NCBI GenBank assembly: GCA_028282325.1
Contig: JANQID010000067.1
Span: forward strand, 1-64,000
DNA length: 64,000 bases
Direction of reading: 5' to 3'
From: Chloroflexaceae bacterium
Lineage (GTDB): Bacteria > Chloroflexota > Chloroflexia > Chloroflexales > Chloroflexaceae
This document shows positions 25,824 to 33,930 of the stretch, one piece after another. Under the pieces are notes generated by a model. The model had not been told where the DNA came from. It did not search any database and saw nothing but the letters and a program-made list of their open reading frames with translations. A program made the position numbers and the translations under genes. The first letter of the stretch is position 1; each line of letters opens with the position of its first letter.

Positions 25824-26777
25824 ATGGACTATTCAGGTACGCTGGCTGGACAACAGCATTTGCTTCCCACGGCGGAGATCGCCGCACGGGTGGCCGAACA
25901 CCCCTGCTACAGCAAAGAGGCGCATGCTCGCAGCGGACGCATCCATGTTCCGGTTGCGCCGCGCTGCAACATCCAGTGCAACTACTGCACCCGCAAGTTT
26001 GCCTGTCCGAACGAGAACCGCCCCGGCGTCACGACAAAAGTCGTGTCGCCCAATGAGGCCGTCGTCACCATCCGCGACGCGCTCGCCAGGGAGCCGCGGC
26101 TGAAAGTGCTCGGCGTCGCCGGGCCCGGTGATGCGCTCGCCAACCGGGCGACGATCGAGACGTTCGAGAAGGCCAACGAGGCGTTTCCCTTCCTGACGCG
26201 TTGTCTGTCAACGAACGGGTTGTTGTTGCTCGACATGATCGACGATATTGAACGAGTCGGCATCACAACGCTGACCGTCACCATCAACGCCGTCGATCCC
26301 GATGTCGGCGAGCGCATCTACTCGCACGTTCGCTATCGCGGCAAAACCTATCGCGGGCGCGAGGCGTTCACGCTGCTCAACCGCAATCAATTGGAAGGAC
26401 TGCGCCGGGCCGCGTTGCGCGGCATGATTGTCAAGGTGAATTCGGTGCTGATCCCCGGCGTCAACGATCACCATCTGATCGACGTTGCACGCATCGTAAA
26501 AGCGCTGGGCGCCTATATCCTGAATATCATCCCGGTTATTCCGCTGGCGAAATTCGCGCATGTGCAACCGCCGACCGATGAAGAGGTCAACCAGGCGCGG
26601 GATGCATGCGAGACGGTGATCAGTCAGTTTCGCAATTGTCTGCGCTGTCGTGCTGATGCGATCGGCGTACCGGGCGAAGAGGGCTGCGGAAGCGGCGCGC
26701 TTGATCAGACATGCTCACCGCGATTTCTGCGCGACAAGCCCGTTTTCCGTCTTCAGAAGCAGGAAGCCGTCGGATAA
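25824..26777 (+). CDS. nifB: Radical SAM FeMo-cofactor precursor synthase NifB (short form)
   Basis: This protein of about 317 residues builds NifB-co, the [8Fe-9S-C] core of FeMo-cofactor. The radical SAM motif is CNIQCNYC (Cys48, Cys52, Cys55), followed by the NifB pattern TRKFACPNENRPGVT. The C-terminal block CLRCRADAIGVPGEEG is also diagnostic. There is no NifX-like C-terminal domain, so it is the short architecture found in archaea and some bacteria. The ATG at 25824 follows TGAGG; in-frame starts at 25812 and 25779 are possible. Its insertion between nifI2 and nifD is unusual for nif operons and fits the Roseiflexus-type order. Confidence 0.95.
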   Translation: MDYSGTLAGQQHLLPTAEIAARVAEHPCYSKEAHARSGRIHVPVAPRCNIQCNYCTRKFACPNENRPGVTTKVVSPNEAVVTIRDALAREPRLKVLGVAGPGDALANRATIETFEKANEAFPFLTRCLSTNGLLLLDMIDDIERVGITTLTVTINAVDPDVGERIYSHVRYRGKTYRGREAFTLLNRNQLEGLRRAALRGMIVKVNSVLIPGVNDHHLIDVARIVKALGAYILNIIPVIPLAKFAHVQPPTDEEVNQARDACETVISQFRNCLRCRADAIGVPGEEGCGSGALDQTCSPRFLRDKPVFRLQKQEAVG

Positions 26778-26816
26778 CGTGCTCCAGGCGCTTGACCACA
26801 AAGGAGGTTGTGATCT

Positions 26817-28241
26817 ATGACTACCGAAGAATTTCGTTTTCAGTGTAATACAACCCTGCCGGAGCGTGCGCCGCACGTTGCCGTCAAAGGTTCCTGCGGC
26901 TGCGTTCGTGCGGACGGCGCCGGGTGTTTTATCTCCAGCAACGTCGCCACTACTCCCGGCGATATGACCGAGCGTGGCTGTACCTACGCCGGTTGTCGTG
27001 GCGTGGTGGGCGGCCCCGTGCAAGATGTGATCCAGCTTACCCACGGCCCCATCGGCTGCGCCTTTTTCTCGTGGGGCTATCGCCCGCACGTGGCCGACGA
27101 CGATTTTCATATGAAGTACACCTTCGTTACCGATATGGACGAGACCAACATCGTCTTCGGCGGCGAGAAAAAGCTGCTTCAATCCATCGTTGAGGCGGCA
27201 AACGAATTTCCCGATGCGAAGGGCGTCTTTGTCTACAACACCTGCTCCACAGCGCTGATCGGTGACGACGGCAGAGATGTCGCCAAACGCGCGACCGAGA
27301 TGATCGGCAAGCCAGTCGTCTTCTTCGAGTGCGAAGGCTTCCGCGGCGTCAGCCAATCCGCCGGGCACCACATCGGGAATGAGACGATCTTCAAGGAGTT
27401 GGTCGGCTCGGTCGATCCAGAGGGCGACTTCTCGCGGGCGATCAACATTGTCGGCGACTATAACATCAAGCACGATATGCGCACCTTCGAGCCTTTGTTC
27501 GAGGAACTGGGCGTGAAGATCTTGACCCGCTTCACCGGCAATGTCAGGGTCGATCAGTTGAAGTCAATGCACAAGGCCGCACTCAATGTCGTCCACTGCG
27601 CCCGTTCGGCAACCTACATCGCCGAAATGATGCAGACGAAATACGGTACGCCTTTCATCGATGTGACGCTGTTCGGCATCAAGGCGATCGCGCAGGCGCT
27701 GCGCGATACGGCGACCTTCTTCGGGCTGGAAGAACAGGCCGAGCGCATCATCGAGCGCGAACTCGCCAAGATCGAACCTCAGATCGAATACTACCGCCAG
27801 CGTTTCCAGGGCAAGCGTGTCTTTGTTTACCAGGGCGGTCCGCGCGCCTGGCACTGGATCGAGATGTTCCGCGAGTTGGGACTGGAGACGATCGCCGCCG
27901 CGACGACCTTCGGCCACGAGGATGACTACGAGAAGATCTTCAACCGCATCCAGGTCGGTGGTCTGGTGGTTGACAACCCGAACGTGCCAGAGATTGAGGA
28001 AATTCTGACCCAGATCAAGCCGGATGTATTTGTATCTGGCAACAAAGAGAAATATGTCGCCTACAAATTGGGCGTGCCGTTCGTGAACGGGCACACCTAT
28101 GACACCGGTCCCTACGCGGGTTTCTCCGGCATGGTTCGCTTCGCCCGTGACATCGACAAAGCGATTTCTTCGCCGATCTGGAAGCTGTTGCACGCCGAGA
28201 GCCGGCCGGCGCCGGAATCTTATGCCGCAGCGGCGGATTAA
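26817..28241 (+). CDS. nifD: Nitrogenase MoFe-protein alpha chain NifD
   Basis: This 474-residue subunit holds the active-site cofactor. P-cluster ligands correspond to Cys55 (RGCTYAGC), Cys81 (GPIGCAFFSW) and Cys143 (NTCSTALIGDD). The cofactor ligands are Cys261 in VVHCARSATYI and His426 in NGHTYDTGPYAGF. Gln180 and His184 in GVSQSAGHHI match the homocitrate and substrate-channel residues. The start follows AAGGAGG. Odd features are extra N-terminal cysteines (Cys10, Cys27, Cys29, Cys37) and divergent stretches such as FSWGYRPHV and LFGIKAIAQALRDTA where Mo-nitrogenases usually have YSRAGRR and FFGPTKT. It is probably a true but divergent nitrogenase. Vanadium or iron-only types seem unlikely, with no AnfG/VnfG gene here. 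Confidence 0.93.
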   Translation: MTTEEFRFQCNTTLPERAPHVAVKGSCGCVRADGAGCFISSNVATTPGDMTERGCTYAGCRGVVGGPVQDVIQLTHGPIGCAFFSWGYRPHVADDDFHMKYTFVTDMDETNIVFGGEKKLLQSIVEAANEFPDAKGVFVYNTCSTALIGDDGRDVAKRATEMIGKPVVFFECEGFRGVSQSAGHHIGNETIFKELVGSVDPEGDFSRAINIVGDYNIKHDMRTFEPLFEELGVKILTRFTGNVRVDQLKSMHKAALNVVHCARSATYIAEMMQTKYGTPFIDVTLFGIKAIAQALRDTATFFGLEEQAERIIERELAKIEPQIEYYRQRFQGKRVFVYQGGPRAWHWIEMFRELGLETIAAATTFGHEDDYEKIFNRIQVGGLVVDNPNVPEIEEILTQIKPDVFVSGNKEKYVAYKLGVPFVNGHTYDTGPYAGFSGMVRFARDIDKAISSPIWKLLHAESRPAPESYAAAAD

Positions 28242-28264
28242 CGTCCTGGAAAGGAAATCTTGCA

Positions 28265-29716
28265 ATGACTGTCGTAACCAAACAAGAGCGGGCGGTCGCG
28301 ATCAACCCTACCCGTGCCTGCGCGCCGATGGGCGCGATGCTTGCCGCTTACGGAGTCCACGGCGCGATCACGATTAACCACGGCTCGCAGGGGTGTGCTA
28401 CCTATCCGCGGCACCAGATGACCCGCCACTTCCGCGAACCGGTGGAAGTCGCCACCACCTCGCTGACCGAGAAAACAACGGTGTATGGCGGGCGCGATAA
28501 CCTGATGGCGGCGATAAAGAATATCTGGGAACGCTTCCGTCCGACGATGATCACCATCTGTTCGACGTGCCTCTCGGAAACGATCGGCGATGATGTGTCC
28601 TCGATCATCGCCGAGTTTCAGGAAAGCAACCCGGATGTCACGATCCCGATACTGTCGGTGAAGACGCCATCATACGTTGGCACGCATACCACCGGATTCG
28701 ACAACTTCCTGAAGGAAATTGCAGCGACGATGCCGCATCGCCGCAGCCGGGGCGACGTCAACGGTCGCGTGAACATTATGCCCGGCTGGGTCAATCCCGG
28801 TGATATCCGTGAGTTGAAGCATATCGTGCGCGAGATGCAGGTCGATGGGTTGTGGCTAACCGATTACGCCGATACGCTTGACGGCGGCTACTACTCCCCG
28901 CGCCCGCATTTTCCGCACGGTGGCACGACAATCGAGGAGTTGCGCGACTCGTCGCGCTCGTTGGCGACAATCGCGTTGCAAAAGCATGTGGGCGGTGACG
29001 CCGCCCGTCTCTACAAACGTCGCTACAATGTGCCGGCTCACGTCCTGCCGATGCCGATCGGTCTGAAGAATACCGATACCTTCATCGACACCATGACCAA
29101 GATTACTGGCAATTTGCCGTCTATCGAAGTCCAGGCTGAGCGCGCCCGGCTGCTCGATGTCATCGTGGATACGCATATGTTTAACACCGGCCTGAAGGCG
29201 GCCATCTACGGCGATCCGGATCTCGTCGAAGGACTGGCGCGCCTGGTCGCCGAGATGGGGATGCAGCCCCGGTTCGTGCTGATCCCGTCGAACTCGCAGA
29301 AATGGGCCGACGATATGACCGCCCTTGCCGACGAGATGGGCGTGGATATGGAAATTATGCTCAAGAGCGACATGCACGAGTTGCACAAGCGCATCAAGGC
29401 CGAGCACGTCGATCTGCTCATCGGCCATTCCAAGGGCAAATTTATCGCCGACGCCGAGAAGATACCGCTCATTCGGGTTGGCTTCCCGATCGAAGATCGC
29501 TTCGGCTATCACCGTCGGGCGGTGGTCGGCTACAAGGGCGCAATGTATCTGATCGATGAGATCACCAACGCAGCGCTGGAGAAGCGCGGCAATGTGGTGA
29601 GCAATACGTTGATGGAGATCGATCTGCTGCCGGCGGAGTCCACGAACGGCAATGGCTGCCGGGTGAATTTCAACGGCAAACATTCCATAACCGAGAATCC
29701 AGCATCCGAAGATTGA
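28265..29716 (+). CDS. nifK: Nitrogenase MoFe-protein beta chain NifK
   Basis: This 483-residue subunit completes the alpha2beta2 MoFe protein. P-cluster ligands correspond to Cys19 (TRACAPMGA), Cys44 (GSQGCATY) and Cys102 (STCLSETIGDD). The blocks RHFREPV, VYGGRDNL and TPSYVGTHTTGFDNF are standard NifK. It is shorter at the N-terminus than the proteobacterial form and resembles clostridial and archaeal NifK. The gene starts 23 bp after nifD with GAAAGGAAATC upstream. No nifE or nifN follows; two small genes take their place. Confidence 0.93.
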   Translation: MTVVTKQERAVAINPTRACAPMGAMLAAYGVHGAITINHGSQGCATYPRHQMTRHFREPVEVATTSLTEKTTVYGGRDNLMAAIKNIWERFRPTMITICSTCLSETIGDDVSSIIAEFQESNPDVTIPILSVKTPSYVGTHTTGFDNFLKEIAATMPHRRSRGDVNGRVNIMPGWVNPGDIRELKHIVREMQVDGLWLTDYADTLDGGYYSPRPHFPHGGTTIEELRDSSRSLATIALQKHVGGDAARLYKRRYNVPAHVLPMPIGLKNTDTFIDTMTKITGNLPSIEVQAERARLLDVIVDTHMFNTGLKAAIYGDPDLVEGLARLVAEMGMQPRFVLIPSNSQKWADDMTALADEMGVDMEIMLKSDMHELHKRIKAEHVDLLIGHSKGKFIADAEKIPLIRVGFPIEDRFGYHRRAVVGYKGAMYLIDEITNAALEKRGNVVSNTLMEIDLLPAESTNGNGCRVNFNGKHSITENPASED

Positions 29717-29821
29717 TAGACAAGGGGACTGTCGGGTCTGCCTGGCTTTTGCATCGCGTCCGTTTGCGTTCCGACGAAGACCGAGATGGGCCCGGTTTGG
29801 ATAGTATGAGGAGGATTGACA

Positions 29822-30046
29822 ATGGACTACGATGAATTGGTCGATATGAGCGACGGTGTGAACATCACCGAAAACGGCGACTATCTGTGCATTCAGTATG
29901 CCGATCATCCACTCCACGTCTATCGGCGCGTGCCGCCCGGCAAGAAGCTGCATCCTTCCATTGCGTGCGCCGAGCACAACGGAACTCTGTATAGCCTGGA
30001 CAGGATCGAAGACGAGAAGGAGTTTGGGGACGCATCATCATGGTAG
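29822..30046 (+). CDS. Small acidic unknown protein in the nif operon
   Basis: This 74-residue acidic protein follows nifK by about 105 bp and has an excellent ribosome binding site (AGGAGG at 29809-29814). No family is recognised. The sequence has an acidic start (MDYDELVDMSDG), a possible beta-rich middle (YLCIQYADHPLHVYRRV) with one Cys at about 24 and another at about 49, and an acidic end. It has no signal peptide or membrane segment, so it should be cytosolic. Its last 7 bp overlap the next gene, implying coupled translation. It may be a nitrogenase accessory or assembly factor, by position only. Confidence 0.7.
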   Translation: MDYDELVDMSDGVNITENGDYLCIQYADHPLHVYRRVPPGKKLHPSIACAEHNGTLYSLDRIEDEKEFGDASSW

Positions 30047-30330
30047 ACGCATCAACGCAGCCGCAGTTTTGTGCGTGTACGCTCAAGCTTAATCTCAAGT
30101 CGCCGCGAATTGGCCAGCGGGTGCGTGTCACTATGCTCAAGGAAATCGTGAGTTGGGATGGTCCGCGCCGGGTCGTCATCGCTGCCGGCACGGTGTACGA
30201 GGGCGTCGTGGTCGGTGTTGACCATGAAGGCTTTTTCGATATGCTGACCGACGTCGGTCAGCGCAAAGGCTACTACATCGAAGATGCGACCATCCGCGTC
30301 GAACGGCTGGAGGCGGTCAACGCGGCGTAA
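30040..30330 (+). CDS. Small unknown protein, translationally coupled to its nif-operon neighbour
   Basis: This 96-residue cytosolic protein overlaps the preceding small gene by 7 bp. It contains a CAC motif at about residues 11-13 and a probable small beta-barrel: KSPRIGQRVRVTML, RRVVIAAGTVYEGVVVGVD and KGYYIEDATIRVERL alternate short strands and turns as in SH3- or KOW-like folds. No family is recognised. It ends the nif gene run, about 100 bp before the decayed modA. A role in metal-cluster handling or nitrogenase control is a guess from position. Confidence 0.68.
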   Translation: MVDASTQPQFCACTLKLNLKSPRIGQRVRVTMLKEIVSWDGPRRVVIAAGTVYEGVVVGVDHEGFFDMLTDVGQRKGYYIEDATIRVERLEAVNAA

Positions 30331-30433
30331 TCGCGCCGTGTTGACTGCGCCAGCTTGTCTCGGCTCCGTTCTTTGCCTGCCTATTCAAACTTTGAGTACT
30401 CGCAAAATCAGGATACAATGATCGTAGGGGAAG

Positions 30434-30961
30434 TTGCTAAACATCATTACCGTCAACCTGGTCTTTGCCGGTTCGCGCTATCTCGCTGACGAGATCGCCC
30501 AGGGCGCGCCCGCCGATGTGTTCGCCTCGGCCAACCGGAGATTGATGGCGCCGGTAATGCGCGCGGGGCGTATGTCGAACGACAGCGGGCGCGTGTTTGC
30601 GCGTAATCGGCTGGCAGTTGTCGCCCAGAAAAACAACCCGGCCCAACTCGCAACGCTGCGCGACCTGGTGCGGCCCGGCCTCAAGATCGCGCTGGGGACG
30701 CGCTCAACCGGAATCGGCGCCTACGCGCTTGATGTGCTGACGAAGGCGGAACAACTCGGACGCATCGGCGTACCCGATCGCGAGGCGGCGCTCCAGAACG
30801 TGGCGTTTTACGAGCGCGATGTGCGCGCCGTGCTGTCAAAGGTGATGGTTGGCGATGCCGACGCGGCGTTCGTCTACACGTCGGATTGTCACGACGCCGC
30901 AGACGAGGCCGCCGCTTCGATCATTTATCCGCTGGAAGAACTCTGGTTCAACACGGGATAA
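30434..30961 (+). pseudogene. Decayed duplicate of molybdate-binding protein ModA
   Basis: The reading frame is 175 codons, about 110 fewer than the intact ModA encoded at 31018-31872, with which it shares much sequence in register: VFAGSRYLADEIAQGAPADVFASAN against FNFAGSQQLAQQLGQDAPADV, then ARPGLKI and GAYAL blocks. It lacks the signal peptide and the first molybdate-binding loop, has only a TTG as possible start, and stops early after IIYPLEELWF, missing the C-terminal helix. It cannot be a secreted binding protein as it stands. A tandem duplication followed by decay is the simplest explanation. Confidence 0.75.
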
Positions 30962-31017
30962 GGCCTGCGTCCGGAAACTCGGCGGGCGCTGATCCGCCGC
31001 AATGAGTTTCACCGGTG

Positions 31018-31872
31018 ATGCATAGGGATCTTGATCTGCAACGCGCTTTTGCTATCGGTATCGGCGTTTTGTTCGTCGCACTGCGGCTGGCCGCCTGTGG
31101 CCAGCCGTCTGTGCCCGCACCCGATGCGCCCCTCCCGTCGCCAACCGCGAGCGACGATGTGATCGTCTTTGCCGCCGCTTCGCTGACCGAGTCGTTCACC
31201 GAGATCGGCCGGGCGTTTGAGGCGGCTCACCCCGGCGTCACCGTCATCTTTAACTTTGCCGGATCGCAGCAACTGGCCCAGCAACTTGGCCAGGACGCGC
31301 CCGCCGATGTGTTCGCCTCGGCGAACGTCGCGCAAATGCAAGTCGCCATCGATGCCGACCGGGTGGACAGCGGCGCGCAGCAGACCTTCGCCCGCAATCG
31401 TCTCGTCGTGATCACGCCCGCCGACAATCCGGGCGCGATCACAACGTTGAATGATCTCGCGCGCCCGGGGTTGAAAATTGTGCTGGCCGCCAAGGATGCG
31501 CCGGTTGGCGCGTATGCGCTCGCCTATTTGGAGAAGGCCTCGCAAGCGGCGGAATTCGGCGAAGGCTATCAGAGTAATGTACTAGGTAATGTTGTTTCGT
31601 ACGAAGAAACGGTGAAGGCGGCGCTGGCCAAGGTTGCGCTGGGCGAGGCCGACGCCGGCATTGTGTATGCATCCGACGTAACGCCTGATCAAGCCGCGCA
31701 GGTGCAGACGATCGCGATTCCTGACGATCTGAATACCATCGCCGTGTATCCCATCGCGCCGGTGAGCAATAGCAACCGGGCGCAACTGGCCCGGGCGTTC
31801 ATAGACTATGCGCTCTCCGCCGATGGTCAGGCCGTGCTGGAGAAATACGGTTTTATCTCGGCGTTACAATAA
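31018..31872 (+). CDS. modA: Molybdate-binding lipoprotein ModA
   Basis: This 284-residue periplasmic-type binding protein has a signal peptide with lipobox RLAACG (Cys about 25) and a Pro-rich linker. The ModA signature is VIVFAAASLTESFTEIG (about residues 45-61), with the two molybdate loops containing AAASL and FAGSQQ. Further family blocks are ADVFASAN, TFARNRLVVI and YPIAPVSNSNR. It should deliver molybdate to the ModB channel for nitrogenase cofactor synthesis, fitting its place after the nif genes. Start ATG 31018 (GTG 31015 is adjacent); the ribosome binding site is weak. Confidence 0.92.
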   Translation: MHRDLDLQRAFAIGIGVLFVALRLAACGQPSVPAPDAPLPSPTASDDVIVFAAASLTESFTEIGRAFEAAHPGVTVIFNFAGSQQLAQQLGQDAPADVFASANVAQMQVAIDADRVDSGAQQTFARNRLVVITPADNPGAITTLNDLARPGLKIVLAAKDAPVGAYALAYLEKASQAAEFGEGYQSNVLGNVVSYEETVKAALAKVALGEADAGIVYASDVTPDQAAQVQTIAIPDDLNTIAVYPIAPVSNSNRAQLARAFIDYALSADGQAVLEKYGFISALQ

Positions 31873-31875
31873 TAA

Positions 31876-32015
31876 GAAACTGTCTGAAAAGACTGGGCCA
31901 GTCTTAAAACCGGCCTACCAGTGAACGTCTGAGCGCAATTTCCGCCGAAGACTTCTCCAAACGTTTGTGTGGAAGACTGGCCTAGTCTGTTTTCTGCCAC
32001 TCTTCAGACAGGTTC
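31876..32015. repeat. 140-bp MITE-like inverted-repeat element, full copy
   Basis: The ends aaactgtctgaaaag and cttcagacaggttc are inverted repeats. Inside are two short palindromic blocks, gactgggccagtc near 31891-31903 and agactggcctagtct near 31975-31989. A second copy with the same order of blocks lies at 47811-47945, and a shortened one at 46704-46758. It separates modA from modB. It has no coding capacity and could be a non-autonomous transposon relic or a stem-loop that affects the operon transcript. Confidence 0.7.
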
Positions 32016-32028
32016 TAAGGTGAGAGGT

Positions 32029-32865
32029 ATGGCAGTTCAGCAAATGCAGCGAGTTGCAGCGGGCACGCTGCTCCGCCGACGGCGGTTGAATAGGCTCGTG
32101 CTGGCGTTGATGGCGGCACCTCTGCTGGCGTTCGTATTCCTGCCGCTGGCGTCGCTCATCCTGCGCACGGGACTCGACGCCTTGAGCGTTAATCTGTGGA
32201 ATGCGGCGGTGCTCCAGGCGGCGGCGTTGAGCATGGCGACAAGCGCGACGGCGACGCTGTTGACGATCGGGTTCGGCACGCCGCTTGCCTATTTGCTGGC
32301 GCGCTATCAGTTTCCGGGGCGCACGCTCGTCGAGACGTTGTTGGAACTGCCGATGGTGCTGCCGCCCGCCGTGGCCGGGGTCGCGTTGCTGATGGCGTTT
32401 GGGCGGCGCGGCGTGCTGGGCGTGCATCTCAGCGACCTCGGCGTGGAGATCGCCTTCACCCAGGCGGCGGTGGTGCTGGCCCAGTGTTTCGTCGCCGCGC
32501 CGTTCTATGTCCGTGCGGCGGTGGCAGGCTTAGCGCAGATCGACCGCGATGCCGAGCAGGCCGCTGCCGTCGACGGCGCGGGGCCTTGGATCGTCTTCAC
32601 GCGCATCACGCTGCCGCTGGTCTGGCCCGCGCTGTTTGGCGGCGCGGTGATGACCTGGGCGCGTGCGCTGGGCGAGTTCGGCGCGACGATTATCTTCGCG
32701 GGCAATTTCCCCGGTCGCACCCAGACGATGCCACTGGCCATCTACATCGGATTCGAGCTTGATCTGTATGTCGCGTTGACGTTGTCGATCATCCTGCTCG
32801 CGTGTTCGTTCAGCGTCCTGCTGATTGTCAAAGGTCTGCTGCGCCAGCGGGTCGGCGAGATCTAG
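32029..32865 (+). CDS. modB: Molybdate ABC transporter permease ModB
   Basis: This 278-residue inner-membrane protein has five or six helices (about residues 20-45, 60-85, 100-120, 140-165, 200-220, 245-268). It carries the conserved ATPase-docking loop DAEQAAAVDGAGPWIVFTRI (about 180-199) and the ModB/CysT-type sequence ALGEFGATIIFAGNFPGRTQ (about 212-231). The ATG at 32029 follows AAGGTGAGAGG; an upstream in-frame start at 31969 lies inside the repeat element. It works with ModA to import molybdate. No ModC ATPase gene is in this window, so the energy-coupling subunit must be encoded elsewhere or shared with another importer. Confidence 0.9.
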   Translation: MAVQQMQRVAAGTLLRRRRLNRLVLALMAAPLLAFVFLPLASLILRTGLDALSVNLWNAAVLQAAALSMATSATATLLTIGFGTPLAYLLARYQFPGRTLVETLLELPMVLPPAVAGVALLMAFGRRGVLGVHLSDLGVEIAFTQAAVVLAQCFVAAPFYVRAAVAGLAQIDRDAEQAAAVDGAGPWIVFTRITLPLVWPALFGGAVMTWARALGEFGATIIFAGNFPGRTQTMPLAIYIGFELDLYVALTLSIILLACSFSVLLIVKGLLRQRVGEI

Positions 32866-32889
32866 CCGCGCGGCAACAAAGGAAAGCTT

Positions 32890-33780
32890 ATGCCGGTATT
32901 CATTTCTGACGAGGAGATCGAGCGCTTCATTCGCGAGGATGTCGCATATTTTGATCTGACAACCTTCGCGCTGGGTATCGGCGCGCTGCCGGGCCGGATC
33001 ACGTTTGCAACCCGTCACGATACGGTGGTATGCGGCGTGGAGGAAGCCGGACGCGTGCTGACAAAACTCGGCGCGATTGCGGACATAGCGCATGCCAGCG
33101 GCGAGCGTCTCCCGGCGGGGACGCTCTTTCTCGCGGCGACCGGCCCCGCCCAAACACTGCATCAAGGCTGGAAAGTCGCGGTCAATCTGCTCGAATATGC
33201 ATCGGGGATTGCCACACGCGCGCGTGCGATGGTCGATGCGGCGCGGAGCGTGAATCCGGCAGTCGGTGTTATGACGACGCGCAAAACGTTCCCCGGCAGT
33301 CGGGCGCTCGCGATCAAGGCGGTGCTATCCGGCGGGGCGATGCCGCACCGGCTGGGGTTGTCGGAAACCGTATTGGCGTTTGATCAGCACCTGGCGTTTC
33401 TCGGCGGCCTGCCCGGTTTGCTCCGACAGCTGGATGATGTGCGCCGCACCTGCCGTGAAAAGCTGATCGGCATCGAAGTTACCGGCCCGGATGACGCGCT
33501 GACCGTCGCGCGGGCCGGCGTGGACGTTATACAGTTCGACAAACTCGCCCCGGAGACGCTGGCCGAGATCGTCCCACGGCTGCGTCAGATCCGGCCACAT
33601 GTCGTCCTCGCAGCGGCGGGCGGCATCGCGCTTGACAATGTGCGCGCGTATGCCACGACCGGCGTCGATTTACTGGTGACTTCGGCGCTGTATTTTGGCA
33701 AACCGGCGGATATTGAGGCCAAGCTGACGCCGGAATCCGACGCTGCCGGTTCCGCGCTCCCGACGACCCGGCGGCGCTGA
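32890..33780 (+). CDS. modD: ModD, quinolinate phosphoribosyltransferase-like molybdenum-locus protein
   Basis: This 296-residue protein is related to NadC. It opens MPVFISDEEIERFIREDVAY and has DLTTFALGIG, the ModD pattern, then NLLEYASGIATRARAMVDAA (about 101-120), MTTRKTFPGSRALAIKAVLS (about 130-149) and HRLGLSETVLAF. Phosphoribosyl-pyrophosphate-site residues of NadC are largely kept. ModD genes accompany molybdate transporters, but their reaction is not established. It lies 24 bp after modB in the same operon. A role as a true NadC for NAD synthesis is less likely, given the ModD-type start and context. Confidence 0.85.
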   Translation: MPVFISDEEIERFIREDVAYFDLTTFALGIGALPGRITFATRHDTVVCGVEEAGRVLTKLGAIADIAHASGERLPAGTLFLAATGPAQTLHQGWKVAVNLLEYASGIATRARAMVDAARSVNPAVGVMTTRKTFPGSRALAIKAVLSGGAMPHRLGLSETVLAFDQHLAFLGGLPGLLRQLDDVRRTCREKLIGIEVTGPDDALTVARAGVDVIQFDKLAPETLAEIVPRLRQIRPHVVLAAAGGIALDNVRAYATTGVDLLVTSALYFGKPADIEAKLTPESDAAGSALPTTRRR

Positions 33781-33930
33781 ACGTTCCCGCCTCACTCCTG
33801 CAAGAGATGTTCGACGCGCTGGTGTAAACAACATGAGCCAATCTATGCACCGGCAGCCGCCTAAAGCCTGACCGGCTTCGGCGAAATACTCCGGCGCGAC
33901 GGTGGCGTGATCAGATCAGATGACGCCACA

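Noticed and set aside
26817-29716. Assignment of nifD and nifK as nifE/nifN, BchN/BchB or vanadium/iron-only nitrogenase genes
   Set aside because: All P-cluster cysteines and the cofactor Cys and His are present as in NifDK, no AnfG/VnfG delta subunit gene is present, and the neighbours are nifH, nifI and nifB.
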